Notes: generated by a model not told the origin, from the sequence alone. 64,000 nt of DNA from Stenopsyche tienmushanensis (GCA_008973525.1 WACJ01000331.1:124001-188000); one strand, 5' to 3'. Positions 22,901-33,303 are shown, counted from the first letter of the stretch. Translations and numbers: made by a program.

Positions 22901-24110
22901 CTGAAGTTTTAGGTGGTTTCTCACTATAATATTGTAAAATTGTGGGTAAAATTTGTCAATAATATATAAAAGTTTAATTAAAAAAACTACTTAGTTTTTA
23001 ATTATATACTTTTATAGGTATATTCTGCTCCTGCACATAATAAAAATTTAAAAAAATTGTTTTCAGATCAATAGAAAAAATCCGACAAATTCTTGATATC
23101 AACAAAAAAAAAAACAGTCTAATGAAAATCTTATAACGACGCCATTTTGTTTATAACTAACATTAGCACTTTTTTTAATGTAGCAATGTTGTAATAAAAT
23201 AATGTCAAAATATTAAACATTATTTTATCACCTTTAAAAAATGTATTGAAAATATCCGTCCGAAAATGTGGGGGGGGGGGCGCAATTTTGATTCTTGCCA
23301 CGGGCGCATCATACCCTAGTTACGGCCCTGGGTTTATAAAATTTAAACGCATTATTTTTTCTTTTCATAATGTTAGGTTTGATCAAATCCAAACTGAGCT
23401 CTCTGATAAAGCATTTTCGGCGACTTCTATCACTTTTCTTCCACTCAGGATACTTTAGAGTCCATAGTAAGTATGCATTTAGTGCTGCAATGTCTATAAT
23501 CTCCATGAAGATGCGAAAAGGCCATCTTCTCGTTGATCTCACGCACGAATACTCTGCCGTCATCTTGTTCCCTGTGTCTACCGCACCTTTGGTTTTATTA
23601 TAGTGTAAAATAATGTTCGGTTTTTTATTGTTACTTTCATTTATTTCTCCATTATGAAATTGTGTAGTAAGGAGTATCACCGCCTTTTTTTGTGGCACGT
23701 ATGACACAAGAACTGTGGTAGGCGTGAAGCCAAAAATACTACTGTACACCTCACGTTTTATCTGGCAAAAATTCTTTAGGTATCTCTTTTTTATTTTTCC
23801 TAAGAGTACCGGTCAGGGTCAATTTTTTTTCTAATAATTTAGCTGATAATGGCACTGATGAAAAAAAATTATCTGTCGTTACTCCCCTATTGGTGCCGGT
23901 CGAACCATATCCATGACCACTCGAGATCCCTGACCGATTTCTCTCCGATTATCAACCAGTCCGGAATATATTTGTAAATTCAATATATATGCCGTGGAAG
24001 AGTCAGCTGCTACCCAAATTTTTATACCATATTTTCCAGGTGTGGATTTCATGTAAACCTGAAATGGACAATTGCCCCTAAATGTAAGCATAATCACTTT
24101 TCAATTACGA
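19965..24110 (-). pseudogene. piggyBac transposase, split by a 3.1-kb insertion
   Basis: Upstream half: FRGNCPFQVYMKSTPGKYGI, KIWVAADSSTAYILNLQIYS and GQGSRVVMDMV (24097-23900), then KGAVDTGNKMTAEYSC and STRRWPFRIFMEIIDIAALN (23600-23450). After the hAT-type insertion (20233-23330) the frame resumes with QQAAFDIVMSHYQ. It ends in the cysteine-rich domain STLVCSICKKPVCTTHRKTF, then CSDCERMNAK and a stop near 19967. The pieces cover the central DDE_Tnp_1_7 core to the C-terminus. The N-terminal third is missing and at least one frameshift lies near 23860. Its family differs from the 13805/43702 copies. Confidence 0.9.
20233..23330. mobile_element. hAT-type element with 8-bp target duplication, no recognised transposase
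   Basis: The ends CAGGGTCGTAAGTAG (20233) and CTAGTTACGGCCCTG (23330) are inverted, with inner GCCACGGGCGCA blocks also in inverse orientation. The perfect duplication GGTTTATA flanks them at 20225-20232 and 23331-23338. Length 3098 bp. Internal frames (20957, 21453, 22133) are unrecognised. A GC-rich hairpin-like patch sits at 20985-21035. Bases 22680-22810 match, inverted, the sequence at 2415-2490 upstream of repeat R. It interrupts the piggyBac transposase just before its C-terminal domain. Confidence 0.9.
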
Positions 24111-24152
24111 TTACTTTAGCCATTATAAAATAAATATGTATTCTAAAAGTGT

Positions 24153-24257
24153 GATGAATCTCGCGGGCTGAAAAAATATTCAAGGCGGGTCGCATGCGGC
24201 CCGTGGGTTGGCCACCCCTGGTTTAATTTTTTATTTTATGCCTCCACGCTAAAATAC
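24153..24257. mobile_element. hAT terminal fragment abutting an LTR-end fragment
   Basis: GGTTGGCCACCCCTG at 24206-24220 with the GCGGCCCG run before it is a classic hAT right end. Immediately after it, 24221-24257 resembles the last bases of the LTR family found at 49879 and 58773 (shared TTATGCCTCCACGCTA). Confidence 0.5.
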
Positions 24258-24369
24258 CAAATAAGTATTAGGAGAACTAAGAATATTGAGTAAAAAATGA
24301 AGAAACACTGTACTTTGGAGATAATCCGCACATCAAGGACGTAATCAATGTAACTGAATTTCTTTAAAA

Positions 24370-25452
24370 ATGAGTGCTGCGAAGAAACCCAAAACATATC
24401 ATTTTAATAATGGCTGGGAAGAAGAATTTTTCTTCACAATGGATAATAACAAGTGTTTGCGTTTAATATGTAAACTGATCGTCACTCTACCAAAAACAGG
24501 TAATCTAAATCATCATTTTAATTCCGCGCATAAACATTATAATCGTGACTTCAAATTCAAAAACAAGGAAAGAACTAGTACAAAAGTTAAAGGGTGTACT
24601 ACGCTCACAGCAATCATTCTTCAAGAACGTTTGTAACAAATGTACATCCGCCACCGTGGCATCGTTGCGTGTCTCTCATTTATTGGCCAAACACAAAAAA
24701 TCTTTCGGTGATGGTGAGATTTTTAAAGAAGGATTTATATCAGCTGCCGAAATATGATTTGAAAATTTCAAAAACAAAGATGAAATTATCAACGCGATTC
24801 AGAGTATGCAATTATTGAGAAACTCTGTAGCGAGGCGATTAGAGCTTTTAGCAAGTGATTTGCGATTACAGTTAAAAAATGATATCGAGGCTTGCGCATA
24901 CTTTTCACTTCAGCTTGATGAATCGCTCGATGCCAGTGATACGAAGCAATTAAGTATATTTGCACGTTTGGTCTTTCCTGATTGCAGCACAAAAGAAGAA
25001 CAGCTGAAAATGTTTCCTATTAAAGGAACATGTAAAGGGGAAGATATCTATAACATTTGATGAGATGAGATTGGTGAAAACGTAGATTTATATAATTACA
25101 AAGAATATACATATTGCTGTATTGGAGAAAATATTAGATCAGCTTCATATTATCACCGTTGAATATGAACGAAGAAAATATCCAAAGTCTTGCTCAAGAT
25201 ATAGCAATGCTATTTTCATTGAACAAGTGTGAGGTTGAATTGCAATTAATCGAATTGCAAAATGATATTTCATTATCACAATTCAACTCTTCTCATATAT
25301 GGGGGGTGATGAACCCAGAAAAATATTCAAATTTGAAAGACGTCTATCTCCGAATTTCATCATGCTTTGGAAGTATGTACATATTTATGCGAATCTTCAT
25401 TTTCTCATATGAGTTATATAAAATCAAAATTTCGGACTCATTTGACAGATAA
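24370..25452 (+). pseudogene. hAT transposase, GTF2IRD2-like, deleted and frameshifted
   Basis: ATG at 24370 opens MSAAKKPKTYHFNNGWEEEF, the BED-like finger start of GTF2IRD2-like hAT proteins, with LNHHFNSAHK. After a frameshift come SHLLAKHKKSFGDGEIFKEG (24660-24735) and ACAYFSLQLDESLDASDTKQ with SIFARLVF (24890-24980), the first catalytic region. At about 25060 the frame jumps to a C-terminal piece (25159-25390) with LAQDIAMLFSLNKCEVELQL. Roughly 200 residues between them are gone. Confidence 0.85.
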
Positions 25453-25790
25453 GCACCTCGATAACTGCATGCGCTTTGAAACGAGTGCTTATCAACCAGA
25501 TTATCTGCAGATTGCCAACAACACACAATGTCAAATATCTCATTAAATTCGACACTTGAATTATTGTCTTTGAATCGAGAAAAAAGTGCATAAATTCTTT
25601 GTTATTTTTTTCCCTCAAAAATGAAATATACGTTGTATATGTATAATAAAAATAATATGTTAAAAAATACTAAATTTTAATTATTTTGTAAGCACATATG
25701 TAAATATTTAAACATTCTAAACACATATCTAAACCTTAAATAAATTTCTTATAAGAATCATATTAGAAGTCGATCCCGAGCCAATTCGTC
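25453..25790. other. A/T-rich interval, nothing recognised
   Basis: Follows the hAT C-terminal remnant and precedes the RpLP0 fragment. Short stop-rich frames only. Confidence 0.6.
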
Positions 25791-25796
25791 ACCGAG

Positions 25797-25877
25797 ATGG
25801 GTAGGGAGGACAAGGCAACCTGGAAGGGCAACTACTTCAACAAGCTCATCCAACTCTCGGACGAATATTATTCGTAA
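25797..25877 (+). pseudogene. RpLP0: 5' coding fragment of ribosomal protein P0
   Basis: A good initiation context (ACCGAGATGG) opens MGREDKATWKGNYFNKLIQL then SDEYYS and a stop. The first 20-24 residues match the highly conserved N-terminus of the 60S stalk protein P0 (animal pattern M.RE(D/N)(K/R)A.WK..YF.K.I.L.DE). The following P0 residues (KCFIVGADN) are absent: after codon 26 the sequence becomes GTAAGGCTGTTTG. That could be a former splice donor or the edge of a repeat that also occurs inverted at 60564-60607. P0 is essential, so the functional gene must lie elsewhere. This is a captured or retro-copied fragment. Confidence 0.8.
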
Positions 25878-25882
25878 GGCTG

Positions 25883-25925
25883 TTTGAAACACAAACTCGT
25901 TGTAAAGAGGGTACCTTTCTTTCAC
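25883..25925. repeat. short repeat shared with 60564-60607 (inverted)
   Basis: GGCTGTTTGAAACACAAACT and AAAGAGGGTACCTTTCTT occur here and, reverse complemented, at 60564-60607. It looks like a transposon end but no partner end or target duplication was identified. From 25930 to 26480 nothing else is recognised. Confidence 0.55.
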
Positions 25926-26487
25926 GTACAATCAGATTCTGATTACCTTGTTTCGTAAATCCGATTGACGACATTATTCAAAGAGTAACAAAACCATCGC
26001 TAGAACACCCAATGAAGGGTCGATTATCCCGTCTTCTGTTATTGTTTTATATTTATGGGAGTCGAACAATTGTTCTCAACATTTTTATTTTTGCCAAGGA
26101 TCGTATTCTATTTTTATTGTATTATATTTATTTTTCGTATGTGGATATATATGGGGTGATTCTGTGGTTTACAAATTTGCGAAAATTACACAAAGTACAC
26201 ACTTTTAAAATTACACAAAAAGGGTTTACAAAGCTATAAAAAATAATAATATAGGTCATAAGATTGCGAAATAATTTTATAAATTTACAATTTACAAAAG
26301 AAAAATCCAAAAAATTAGTATCTATAAAAAAATTATTGATGAAAATAAATAAAGCAATTTCCACTACATAGAGCAGGATTTTTATTGCAGGTTTGGCATC
26401 TCCATGTAGTGTTGGCACGTTTATTATTTTTCAAACACCACCTGCAGCTCAAATAAGTTTATAAAATTTGATGCCATATTTAGCTTT

Positions 26488-26580
26488 CTTTCCTTTCTTT
26501 GTTAAAAAAACGTGTTGATCGATTTACTCGATGACAAATGGTTCGACGGCTATAAAAGTACGGTCTTATCTCTGGAATGT
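26488..26580 (+). repeat. repeat with TATA-like core, copy 1
   Basis: GATGACAAATGGTTCGACGG followed by CTATAAAAGTACGGTCTTATC. The second copy is at 36488-36565. The CTATAAAAG core looks like a TATA box, so the pair may be promoter regions of one element family. Confidence 0.6.
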
Positions 26581-26726
26581 TATCACCAAAAACGATTAGT
26601 GAAGTCAAGAGGCAAACACGAGACAGAATGACTGACCCTCGTTGTGCGTTCTAGCGATGATCATTCACAAACACCTAAGTATTCTTAGGTGTTTATCGTC
26701 GGCAATCGGATTTATGAAACGAGCTA

Positions 26727-26885
26727 GGTCCGATCCATACTATGGTGCCGTTGGCGGTTCAATCTCGTTCCGATCCCGGTTCTATCAAATATTCTTACAC
26801 AAGAATCGATCAGAGTATTGATACTATCGGATCGTTCCAATTCCGTTTCTTGTATGAGAATATTTGACCAGACCGAGACTGAAAG
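26727..26885. mobile_element. palindromic MITE family M, diverged copy
   Basis: TAGGTCCGATCCATACTATG followed by the left arm and centre (CAAATATTCTTACACAAG, GTATTGATACTATCGGATCG), matching 44903-45102. The right terminus is not recognisable. Confidence 0.7.
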
Positions 26886-26929
26886 ATAAATTGCTTATGC
26901 TATATATGTAGTCACTTTAGCGTGGCCCA

Positions 26930-28560
26930 AAATCACTGCCGTCAATATTTCAGTCGGTTCAAAGCTAGACGGATATTTTATTGTTGGGACGCTGTGCCGT
27001 CCGTCAGTATCGAGTGGAAGTTTGAAAGTTGATGTCGCACTTTTCGTCCCAGAATTGATTTCTGCCTCGCATGGACCTCGGGGGCCTCATCCTTGACCTG
27101 CGATAGTCGCCAGGTTAAGGGTGATAAAGTGATTCACGAATGAACGCAGTTTTTTAACCCGTCCATCGCCGTGCGCGAAAATCTGCATGTCGATCGATGC
27201 ATATGTTACATGCACGCCTTAGCAATGATTGTTTGATTTGCGATCATTTTTATGATAAAAGTAAAAATAAGCAAATTTTCAAAGCATTTGAGGAATATGA
27301 TTGCATCAAACAAAATATATCCATAGTCGGTTCATAGACTGTAGGAGAAATATGCGTGTTGTCGACAGGAGTGATAGCATCATATCTTTTATAAAGTCTG
27401 TCCGAAAAACCATCAAATGGTACAAAAAGCTTTTTTTCCCATATTTTTGATTTATTATTGTGTGGCAACCCTAGTGAAAATCGTTTTTTCAAAAGTTTTT
27501 TTGTGCTGTTGCGTGGACCAAAATGTTCTGTCGTCAACAGTTTGGTCGGCTTTAAGCTGGCCATACTTTTTGTTGTTAAGACCCGCCGCGGACCAACCGT
27601 TAGGCGGGCAACCAAAAGAGGCTTAGCGTTGTTGTAGCCTTGGGAGGCGGTCGACGGACATTTTGGCCCGAACACATCGCCACCGCATGGAGGCCACGTG
27701 CCTCGCGATCATCGAAGTTGTGTCAATAATTGAAGACGTTTAATTTAATCCTCATCCCTCCATGGAGCTTTCCCCTCGTCGCCGCTCGACACCCTGACAA
27801 GAGTCGTTGAACCAGATCAAAGAACTCTGCGCCCCTTCGCCTTGTTAGGGGGCGCGTCCGCCGCTGTTCGGGCTCCGACGCCGGCGCTGCGGCCGGCGCG
27901 TTGCGCCCCGCGGCGCGGCCGTCTGGGCCGTCCGAGATACGCCGCGGCGGTTGGCAGCCGTGGCGGCAGCGGCGTTGGTGCGACGACGGGGGCTCGCGAA
28001 GCGCGGCGCCCCCTCGTATGCAACAGTGCAAATTATATCCTGATTGATTGTGGCTCACCGGTTATATGAGTAAAAAAGATTGGAAATATTAATTTATTAG
28101 TAAAAGTATTTAGATTGAGAAGACGCGGCGATGGGAGGTGTCGTTTTATAAAAGCTGCGCGAATCGGACGAGCGCACTTCCCTTTCCCTCCGGGGAGCCT
28201 CGCTGACCGGTCGTGTTTGACTGTTGGCGCCATCGTGCTTTCATTTCACACCTAACCTGGAAGCCTCTGCCTCGTTATCGTCGCCGTATCATTATGGTAA
28301 ATTAATTTAATTATTAAAAGTTATTAATGTGTCGTTTTCCTCCCTTTTTGAGGATCTCCTTTTCGGTGTTGGTCTGATGAGCGGTCGAAGATGAAAAAAA
28401 ATCCTCTATGGGTGTAAAATGTATTCCATTGTATACTCGTCGAACTACGCCCGGTATTTGTCCTTTTAACTGCTCGAAAATTCCCGATGAGTTGCATCAT
28501 TAACATTTGTTGGGAGCGGAAATTGAAAGATGGCGAACTCCAACTATAGCGTATATTTTA
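26930..28560. other. unassigned sequence with a very GC-rich, CpG-rich patch
   Basis: 27780-28020 is strongly GC- and CpG-rich (for example GCGGCCGGCGCG) in an A/T-rich background, and 28135-28260 is moderately so. Minus-strand frames at 27250-27675 (141 codons) and 27723-28058 (111 codons) have no recognisable domain; the second is an arginine/alanine-rich by-product of base composition. TTAACCCG at 27154 resembles a TTAA-type element end. Nothing can be assigned. Confidence 0.5.
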
Positions 28561-28782
28561 ACAGCACGCTCAACGGCGGCATTACAGTATTGTCACCACT
28601 AAAGTGTGGCCAGTATATAAAACCATTTACAGTGAAACCTCGATTTTACGTTTTCCAAGGGACCCTGGAAAAAAAACGGTAATTGCGGGAAACGGTGAAT
28701 GCGGGAAAGCTTCAAATAATAATAATCAAGTAAAATCTTAAAAAAAACATTTATTTATTAGTTACTTGTACATACTGTATAT

Positions 28783-29092
28783 CAGCGCTTCTTAAACTTA
28801 TGTAGTCCGCGGACCCCCTCTTGGGTCAAAATTTCCTTCGCGGACCCCCTCTTGAGCAATTTTTTTCTCGCGGACCCCCTTTTGAACAATTTTTTTTGGT
28901 GAACCTCATCCCAACCCTTGTGATTTAATTTTTCAAACAAACAAACGTTTCCTGGCCAAAATAGAGCTTCTTATAATGTTTTCTATAAATAATTTCACGA
29001 AAATATCTTGTTCAACTACAGATAAATGTTTTTTTTTATATCTTCGCGGACCCCCGGAAATGGCTTCGCGGACCCCTGTTTAAGAACCGCTG
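28783..29092. mobile_element. 310-bp hAT MITE nested in the Tigger element
   Basis: Ends CAGCGCTTCTTAAAC (28783) and GTTTAAGAACCGCTG (29092) are inverted, with internal copies of CGCGGACCCCC. The perfect 8-bp duplication CTGTATAT flanks it at 28775-28782 and 29093-29100. Non-coding; it must be mobilised by a hAT transposase from elsewhere. Confidence 0.95.
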
Positions 29093-29177
29093 CTGTATAT
29101 AAAATTTATTTTTTAAAAAACTCCTTTTTGTTTGTTTGCTTCTTTGTTGTTTGGCACTTTAATCGGAACAAAGATGC

Positions 29178-30534
29178 CTAAAACTCGTATACTTTTGTAA
29201 GAGCGGATCCATTGATTTCCTTAGAATAGAAAAATGATTTTATTTTTTCGAAGGCCAATAATGCTTCTGTAAATGTAAGAATAGGTTCGGTATTATGTTC
29301 TTCGCCATCTTCTTCTTCACTGCTGTCATTAGTTGCATCACATAATGAGTCGATTGTCTCAACCACAGGTAGCTAGCTCACTGTCACACTGCACATATGT
29401 TGCAAAGTCAAGCTCCCCCCCGAGCTGCAAGAAGCCATTCATCAATAAATGAATCGTTTGATTCCTCTTCAGTTTCCATCAGTTCTTCTTGAGAAATAAC
29501 TGCTCTGAAAGTGTAACCACATTTCCGGAAGCAATTCATTATTGTCGTAGCTTTGACCTGATGCCGAGCAGTTACCGTGTAGTGTATTGCATGCAGCACA
29601 TTTATCTTGAGTGTTGCTGGGTTCATAACACTTCCAGAGTACATCATACATACAATTTTTTGTACCAACTGTTTTCTATAAAGTTGTTTAAAGTTCTTTA
29701 TCACTCCCAAATCAAGTGGTTGTAAAGCACTGGTACAATTTGGAGGGTAATAAACTACCTTGATGTTCTTAAAAAATGAAGTATCTGGAGGGTGGGCGGC
29801 ACAATTATCCATAAATAGTAGTATTTTACGCCCCTGAGCACTAATTGAGGAATCAAAATTCCTTGCGATTTTCCTATTACAATTGGCCTCATTTTGTCTG
29901 AGCCATCACTATTTGTACATAGCAGTACTGTAAGACTGGCCCCTTAATGTGATAATATCTTGTGGTTCATATCCCTCAACGATCTCAGGTAATCTCGCTA
30001 TCCATGATGTGGTTGCGTCTGGGTCCACAGCAGCGCTCTTGCCCTTTATAAAGCTAGCTCTTTATAAACAAGACCATACCGATCTTTGAACCTATTAATT
30101 CATCCGTTCGATGCAGAAAAAATTGTGATCCCTTTTATTTTGGCTATTAGCAAAGCTTTTTCTCTAACTATGGATCCATCAATAGGTATGTTTTCAGCTC
30201 GCGCTTGCTGGTACCACGTGTAAAGAATCTCTTCAAGCTCTCCAAAAGTAGACTCCTTGGCAGACTTTCTTTTATTCGCTGTCTTGCCGCACTTTTCAAC
30301 TGTTTTGCGAATGTCACTCTTCATAGCAACAATCGTGTTTAGAGTTGATGGTTTGTTTAGAGCTAATCCCAGACGTTTTGCTATGTCAACTCGTTTTTCT
30401 CCTGGATTGTTTTCGACGCTTTGAATTATTTGCAACTTCTCAGCTAGAGTTCTAGTTTTCTTCATGGGTGGCGGCATTTTAGTTTCAATTTGGAAAAAAT
30501 TTCGATATGAGATGTTAGGCAATATTGAACGCAA
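29178..30534 (-). pseudogene. Tigger transposase (CENP-B-like HTH plus DDE), decayed centre
   Basis: The N-terminal piece (30534-30100; start likely the MPPPMKKTRTLAEKLQIIQS methionine at about 30477) has the CENP-B/psq-type helix-turn-helix with KRVDIAKRLGL, then the second DNA-binding domain around ILYTWYQQARAENIPIDGSI. The central part (30100-29815) is broken by many stops. The C-terminal piece (29812-29408) has MDNCAAHPP and NIKVVYYPPNCTSALQPLDL with GVIKNFK, the second and third catalytic regions of DDE_1. A tail (29366-29178) carries an acidic SSEEEDGEE stretch. Inactive. Confidence 0.9.
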
Positions 30535-30999
30535 CTGGCTTGTACAAATCCAGCCACGCGACTAAAAAGTTTGTATGCACAGGAATCATTATTAACATGA
30601 ATTTTAAACAATTCTACATTTGCATCATAAACAATAATATGCGTGTGGTGGATTTCAACCCAAAAAAATAGCACATGCGTCCAATGCGTTAGGTCTAACA
30701 TGTACAGCACATTCCAACCTACACTCGGCTGTGTCAAACTTGCTTGCCGAGATACGGAGAAATATGTAATAAAAACGGTCAATCGGGATAATATTTGTGA
30801 CGGGACCAAAATATTTAAACGGTTTATCGAGGAAATCGGGGAACGGTCAATGCGGGATTATTTAACATTGTTCTTATGGGAGTTTGACGGGACTATAAAA
30901 AATAAACGGTCCAGCCGGGAAAACGTATTATGCGAGAACGGTTGATCGAGGTTCCACTGTATATCGTTTCAACAACATTTGGCGAAATTTTATGACTTG

Positions 31000-31290
31000 T
31001 CCTTCCTTTTTCTCACATTATTTATATAAAATGTATGCTTTCACAATTGAGGTTTCAAACCCCCAAAAAAACAATGTTTCCTCCACCATTTTAATGACTT
31101 GCGAATAAAACAATATGACGTTGCCAGTTGATCGGCAGTGTCTACTCCCATATTTTTGATGTAACTGAATAAATATTGGCTTTTCAATAACTTCTTTTCT
31201 GTCATTATCGATGCCATGCCGGGTTCTCCTCCTGGATCTTCTCACTGATTGGGATGATGACGTGTGCTTTGTACTAAGCATTGTTACATA
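31000..31290. other. unrecognised interval
   Basis: A minus-strand frame of 87 codons (31281-31018) rich in Arg/Ser at its start has no domain I recognise. Confidence 0.4.
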
Positions 31291-31291
31291 T

Positions 31292-32345
31292 TAGGGATTC
31301 CAATCCGGATATTCGATATCCTGATATACTCGACTCTGCGAACGTTATTCCATATTCGACTGTTTGGGAAATATCCGAATAGTATTAGTAATAAATTTTA
31401 ATAGAATATTTTACAAGAAAATATTTTTCCAAAGAAGAATAAGAAACTAAAGCTATTGTTGGATATAAAAATTCGATGGAATTCGATGATTGCCATGATA
31501 AAACTATTTATACAAATAGCTGATCCTGTTAATAAAACGTTGGGAGATATAAATAAGAATAATGTTTCTGAAAGTATTAATGATTTTAAGGAATCTACTT
31601 GATGTTCTGGTTCCAATGGAAGCTGCCATCAATGAACTGAGTGATAACATCGTAAAAAAAAATCACATTTTTGACATATTTACAAAGTGGAAATGCTCCC
31701 AGTTCTTATTAACATTTTCGATACTCAACCAAATATGAAGCTATTTTTTTGGCACAAAGTATTAATGGGAGGATTCATCCAAATTTATTTTCTATTGATG
31801 AATTTTTAAATAACTCTGAGGATTCTGGTGTGGAAATGACACCCTTTCTCTTTCAACTTCCGAATTGCATCATTAAATGCAAAATTCAATTTTGTCTCTT
31901 GTGAAAACGAAGAATTATGACAGTACAAATAACCTGAATTTTTTTTTCAAATATTTAGATCAATATAAAAGAAGGACAGAAAAGTTGTACGTGTTGTTTA
32001 ACCTCTTGAATGCCAACTACTTTCCGGCGAATCGCATTTGTACGCGTTCATTACGCTCTGGCAGTTAAAAGGTTAATACACTTCTAACAATAAAACTTAC
32101 GTCAAAAGCTACTCGACGAGTATTTTCAACGGCAGGACAAATTAAAACTAAATTAAGAACAAATTTAAATTATGAAACATTCAATGCTCTGTCATTAATA
32201 TGAATTTTTAAAGTTTCAATAAATGACTTATAATAAAACTGAGCTCGTTTTTAATGGTAAAGTTTTGTTATTTTCATACTTCAAACACTATTCGGATATC
32301 CGAATATATCCGGATAGTGGCAAATTTTACTATTCGATATTTGAA
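31292..32345 (+). mobile_element. hAT element remnant (approximate limits)
   Basis: Both edges carry GGATATTCGATATCC / TTCGGATATCCGAA-type palindromic words (31307-31321 and 32291-32304) that look like subterminal repeats. Between them, plus-strand pieces LDVLVPMEAAINELSD (about 31600) and, near the end, RRVFSTAGQIKTKLRTNLNY then ETFNALSLI (32118-32200) match the catalytic helix region and C-terminal dimerisation domain of hAT transposases. Exact termini and target duplication were not resolved. Confidence 0.6.
32002..32072. mobile_element. 71-bp piggyBac-type MITE
   Basis: TTAA at 31998-32001 and 32073-32076 flank a 71-bp segment. Its ends CCTCTTGAATGCC and GGCAGTTAAAAGG are inverted at 10 of 13 positions, the usual piggyBac terminal length. 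It interrupts the hAT remnant just before its dimerisation domain. Non-coding. Confidence 0.7.
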
Positions 32346-32920
32346 TTGCTGATAATGACAAATAATTGTGATCCCTATTACATATCTCTTTTCTCGCCAA
32401 GTTAACACAAGTGTTCTTTCAGGCCCGATCCGATCGTTTGTGCTGTTGTCACTTAAGTGCTGGGAATCCTGGTAATTAGTCGCTAAGTTGTGGATAATAG
32501 GCGTACCATATTTACGTTATCGTCGACTATTCGGATATTCGCACCTAAAGAGGGAAAACCTATTGCCTTTTGTTTGACCGATTTGACAAACATCGGGTGT
32601 AAAATATTATGCATTTTGTGTACAACAAAAATTAGACCACTAGTTTTTAATACGCAATCGAGTGTTATCAAGTGATTAAAATACGATGCAAACAATCTAG
32701 GATTTCAAATTTTGAATGATGAGGAAATAATTGAAGAAATATTTAGCAGCGTCTTAAAGAAGAGCGAGCTTTAAGCAAAAATCGATACATTAATTTTTTA
32801 TTAATAAAAAATAATTTATTATCTGTGCATGTGTATGTAACTATAAACGAATAAAAAATATTCATATTTTCAGTTCATGATTCAAATTTTTAGCGAATAA
32901 TTAATACTTATCTATTTCAG

Positions 32921-33303
32921 ATTGGGATGAAATTTGAATAAAAGAAGACTTCAATGCTAACATTATTGTTGGTCATTTTCAAGTGAGTTTTTTAAAATTA
33001 TTTTTACGTGCTAATTAAGAGTAATTATATTTAGAGATTCAAACATACTCAATCTGTGTAGATTGTGTATTTAGACTATGTCTATATTTATCAATTTTAA
33101 ATCCAATTCTTGAATACAGATCGACTATTATAAATTAATCCATATCTATTCCAGATTGAAATGAAATCGGGATAAAATAAAGCCAAATGCTACAATTTAA
33201 TTATGGCTGCATTTAAGTGAAGTTTATCATTACCCTTCAGATTGAGATGAAATTAGGATAAAAAACGACTACAATGTTCTTATATGTTTATGTCCATTTT
33301 AAA
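32921..33303 (+). repeat. three tandem exon-like modules (62, 62, 63 nt)
   Basis: Modules at 32921-32982, 33155-33216 and 33241-33303 each begin ATTG(G/A)(G/A)ATGAAAT directly after a pyrimidine-rich tract ending CAG. Each ends ..TTTA/CAA directly before GTGAGT, GTGAAG or GTAAGT. Flanking 'intron' sequence of modules 1 and 3 is also related (ATTATTTTTACGTGC versus ATTATTTTTGCGTGC). All three frames of module 1 contain stops, so if expressed these would be non-coding exons. Duplicated repeat sequence without transcription is the alternative. Confidence 0.6.

Larger units (their letters stand above)
28630..30959 (-). mobile_element. complete Tigger/pogo element with TA target duplication
   Basis: Ends CAGTGAAACCTCGATTTTAC (28630) and GATCGAGGTTCCACTG (to 30959) are inverted repeats with one mismatch in the first 15 bases, flanked by TA at 28628-28629 and 30960-30961. 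Further inside, GCGGGAAACGGT-type words recur in both ends. Length 2330 bp including a later 310-bp MITE (28783-29092). Confidence 0.95.

Noticed and set aside
27842..28069. GC-rich frames as a gene with an Ala/Arg-rich protein.
   Set aside because: Open on both strands because of base composition; no domain and no start context that stands out.
32921..33303. C/D-box snoRNA array (GATGAAA resembles a C box).
   Set aside because: The C box is not RUGAUGA, no CUGA D box sits at a consistent place, and no terminal stem could be seen.
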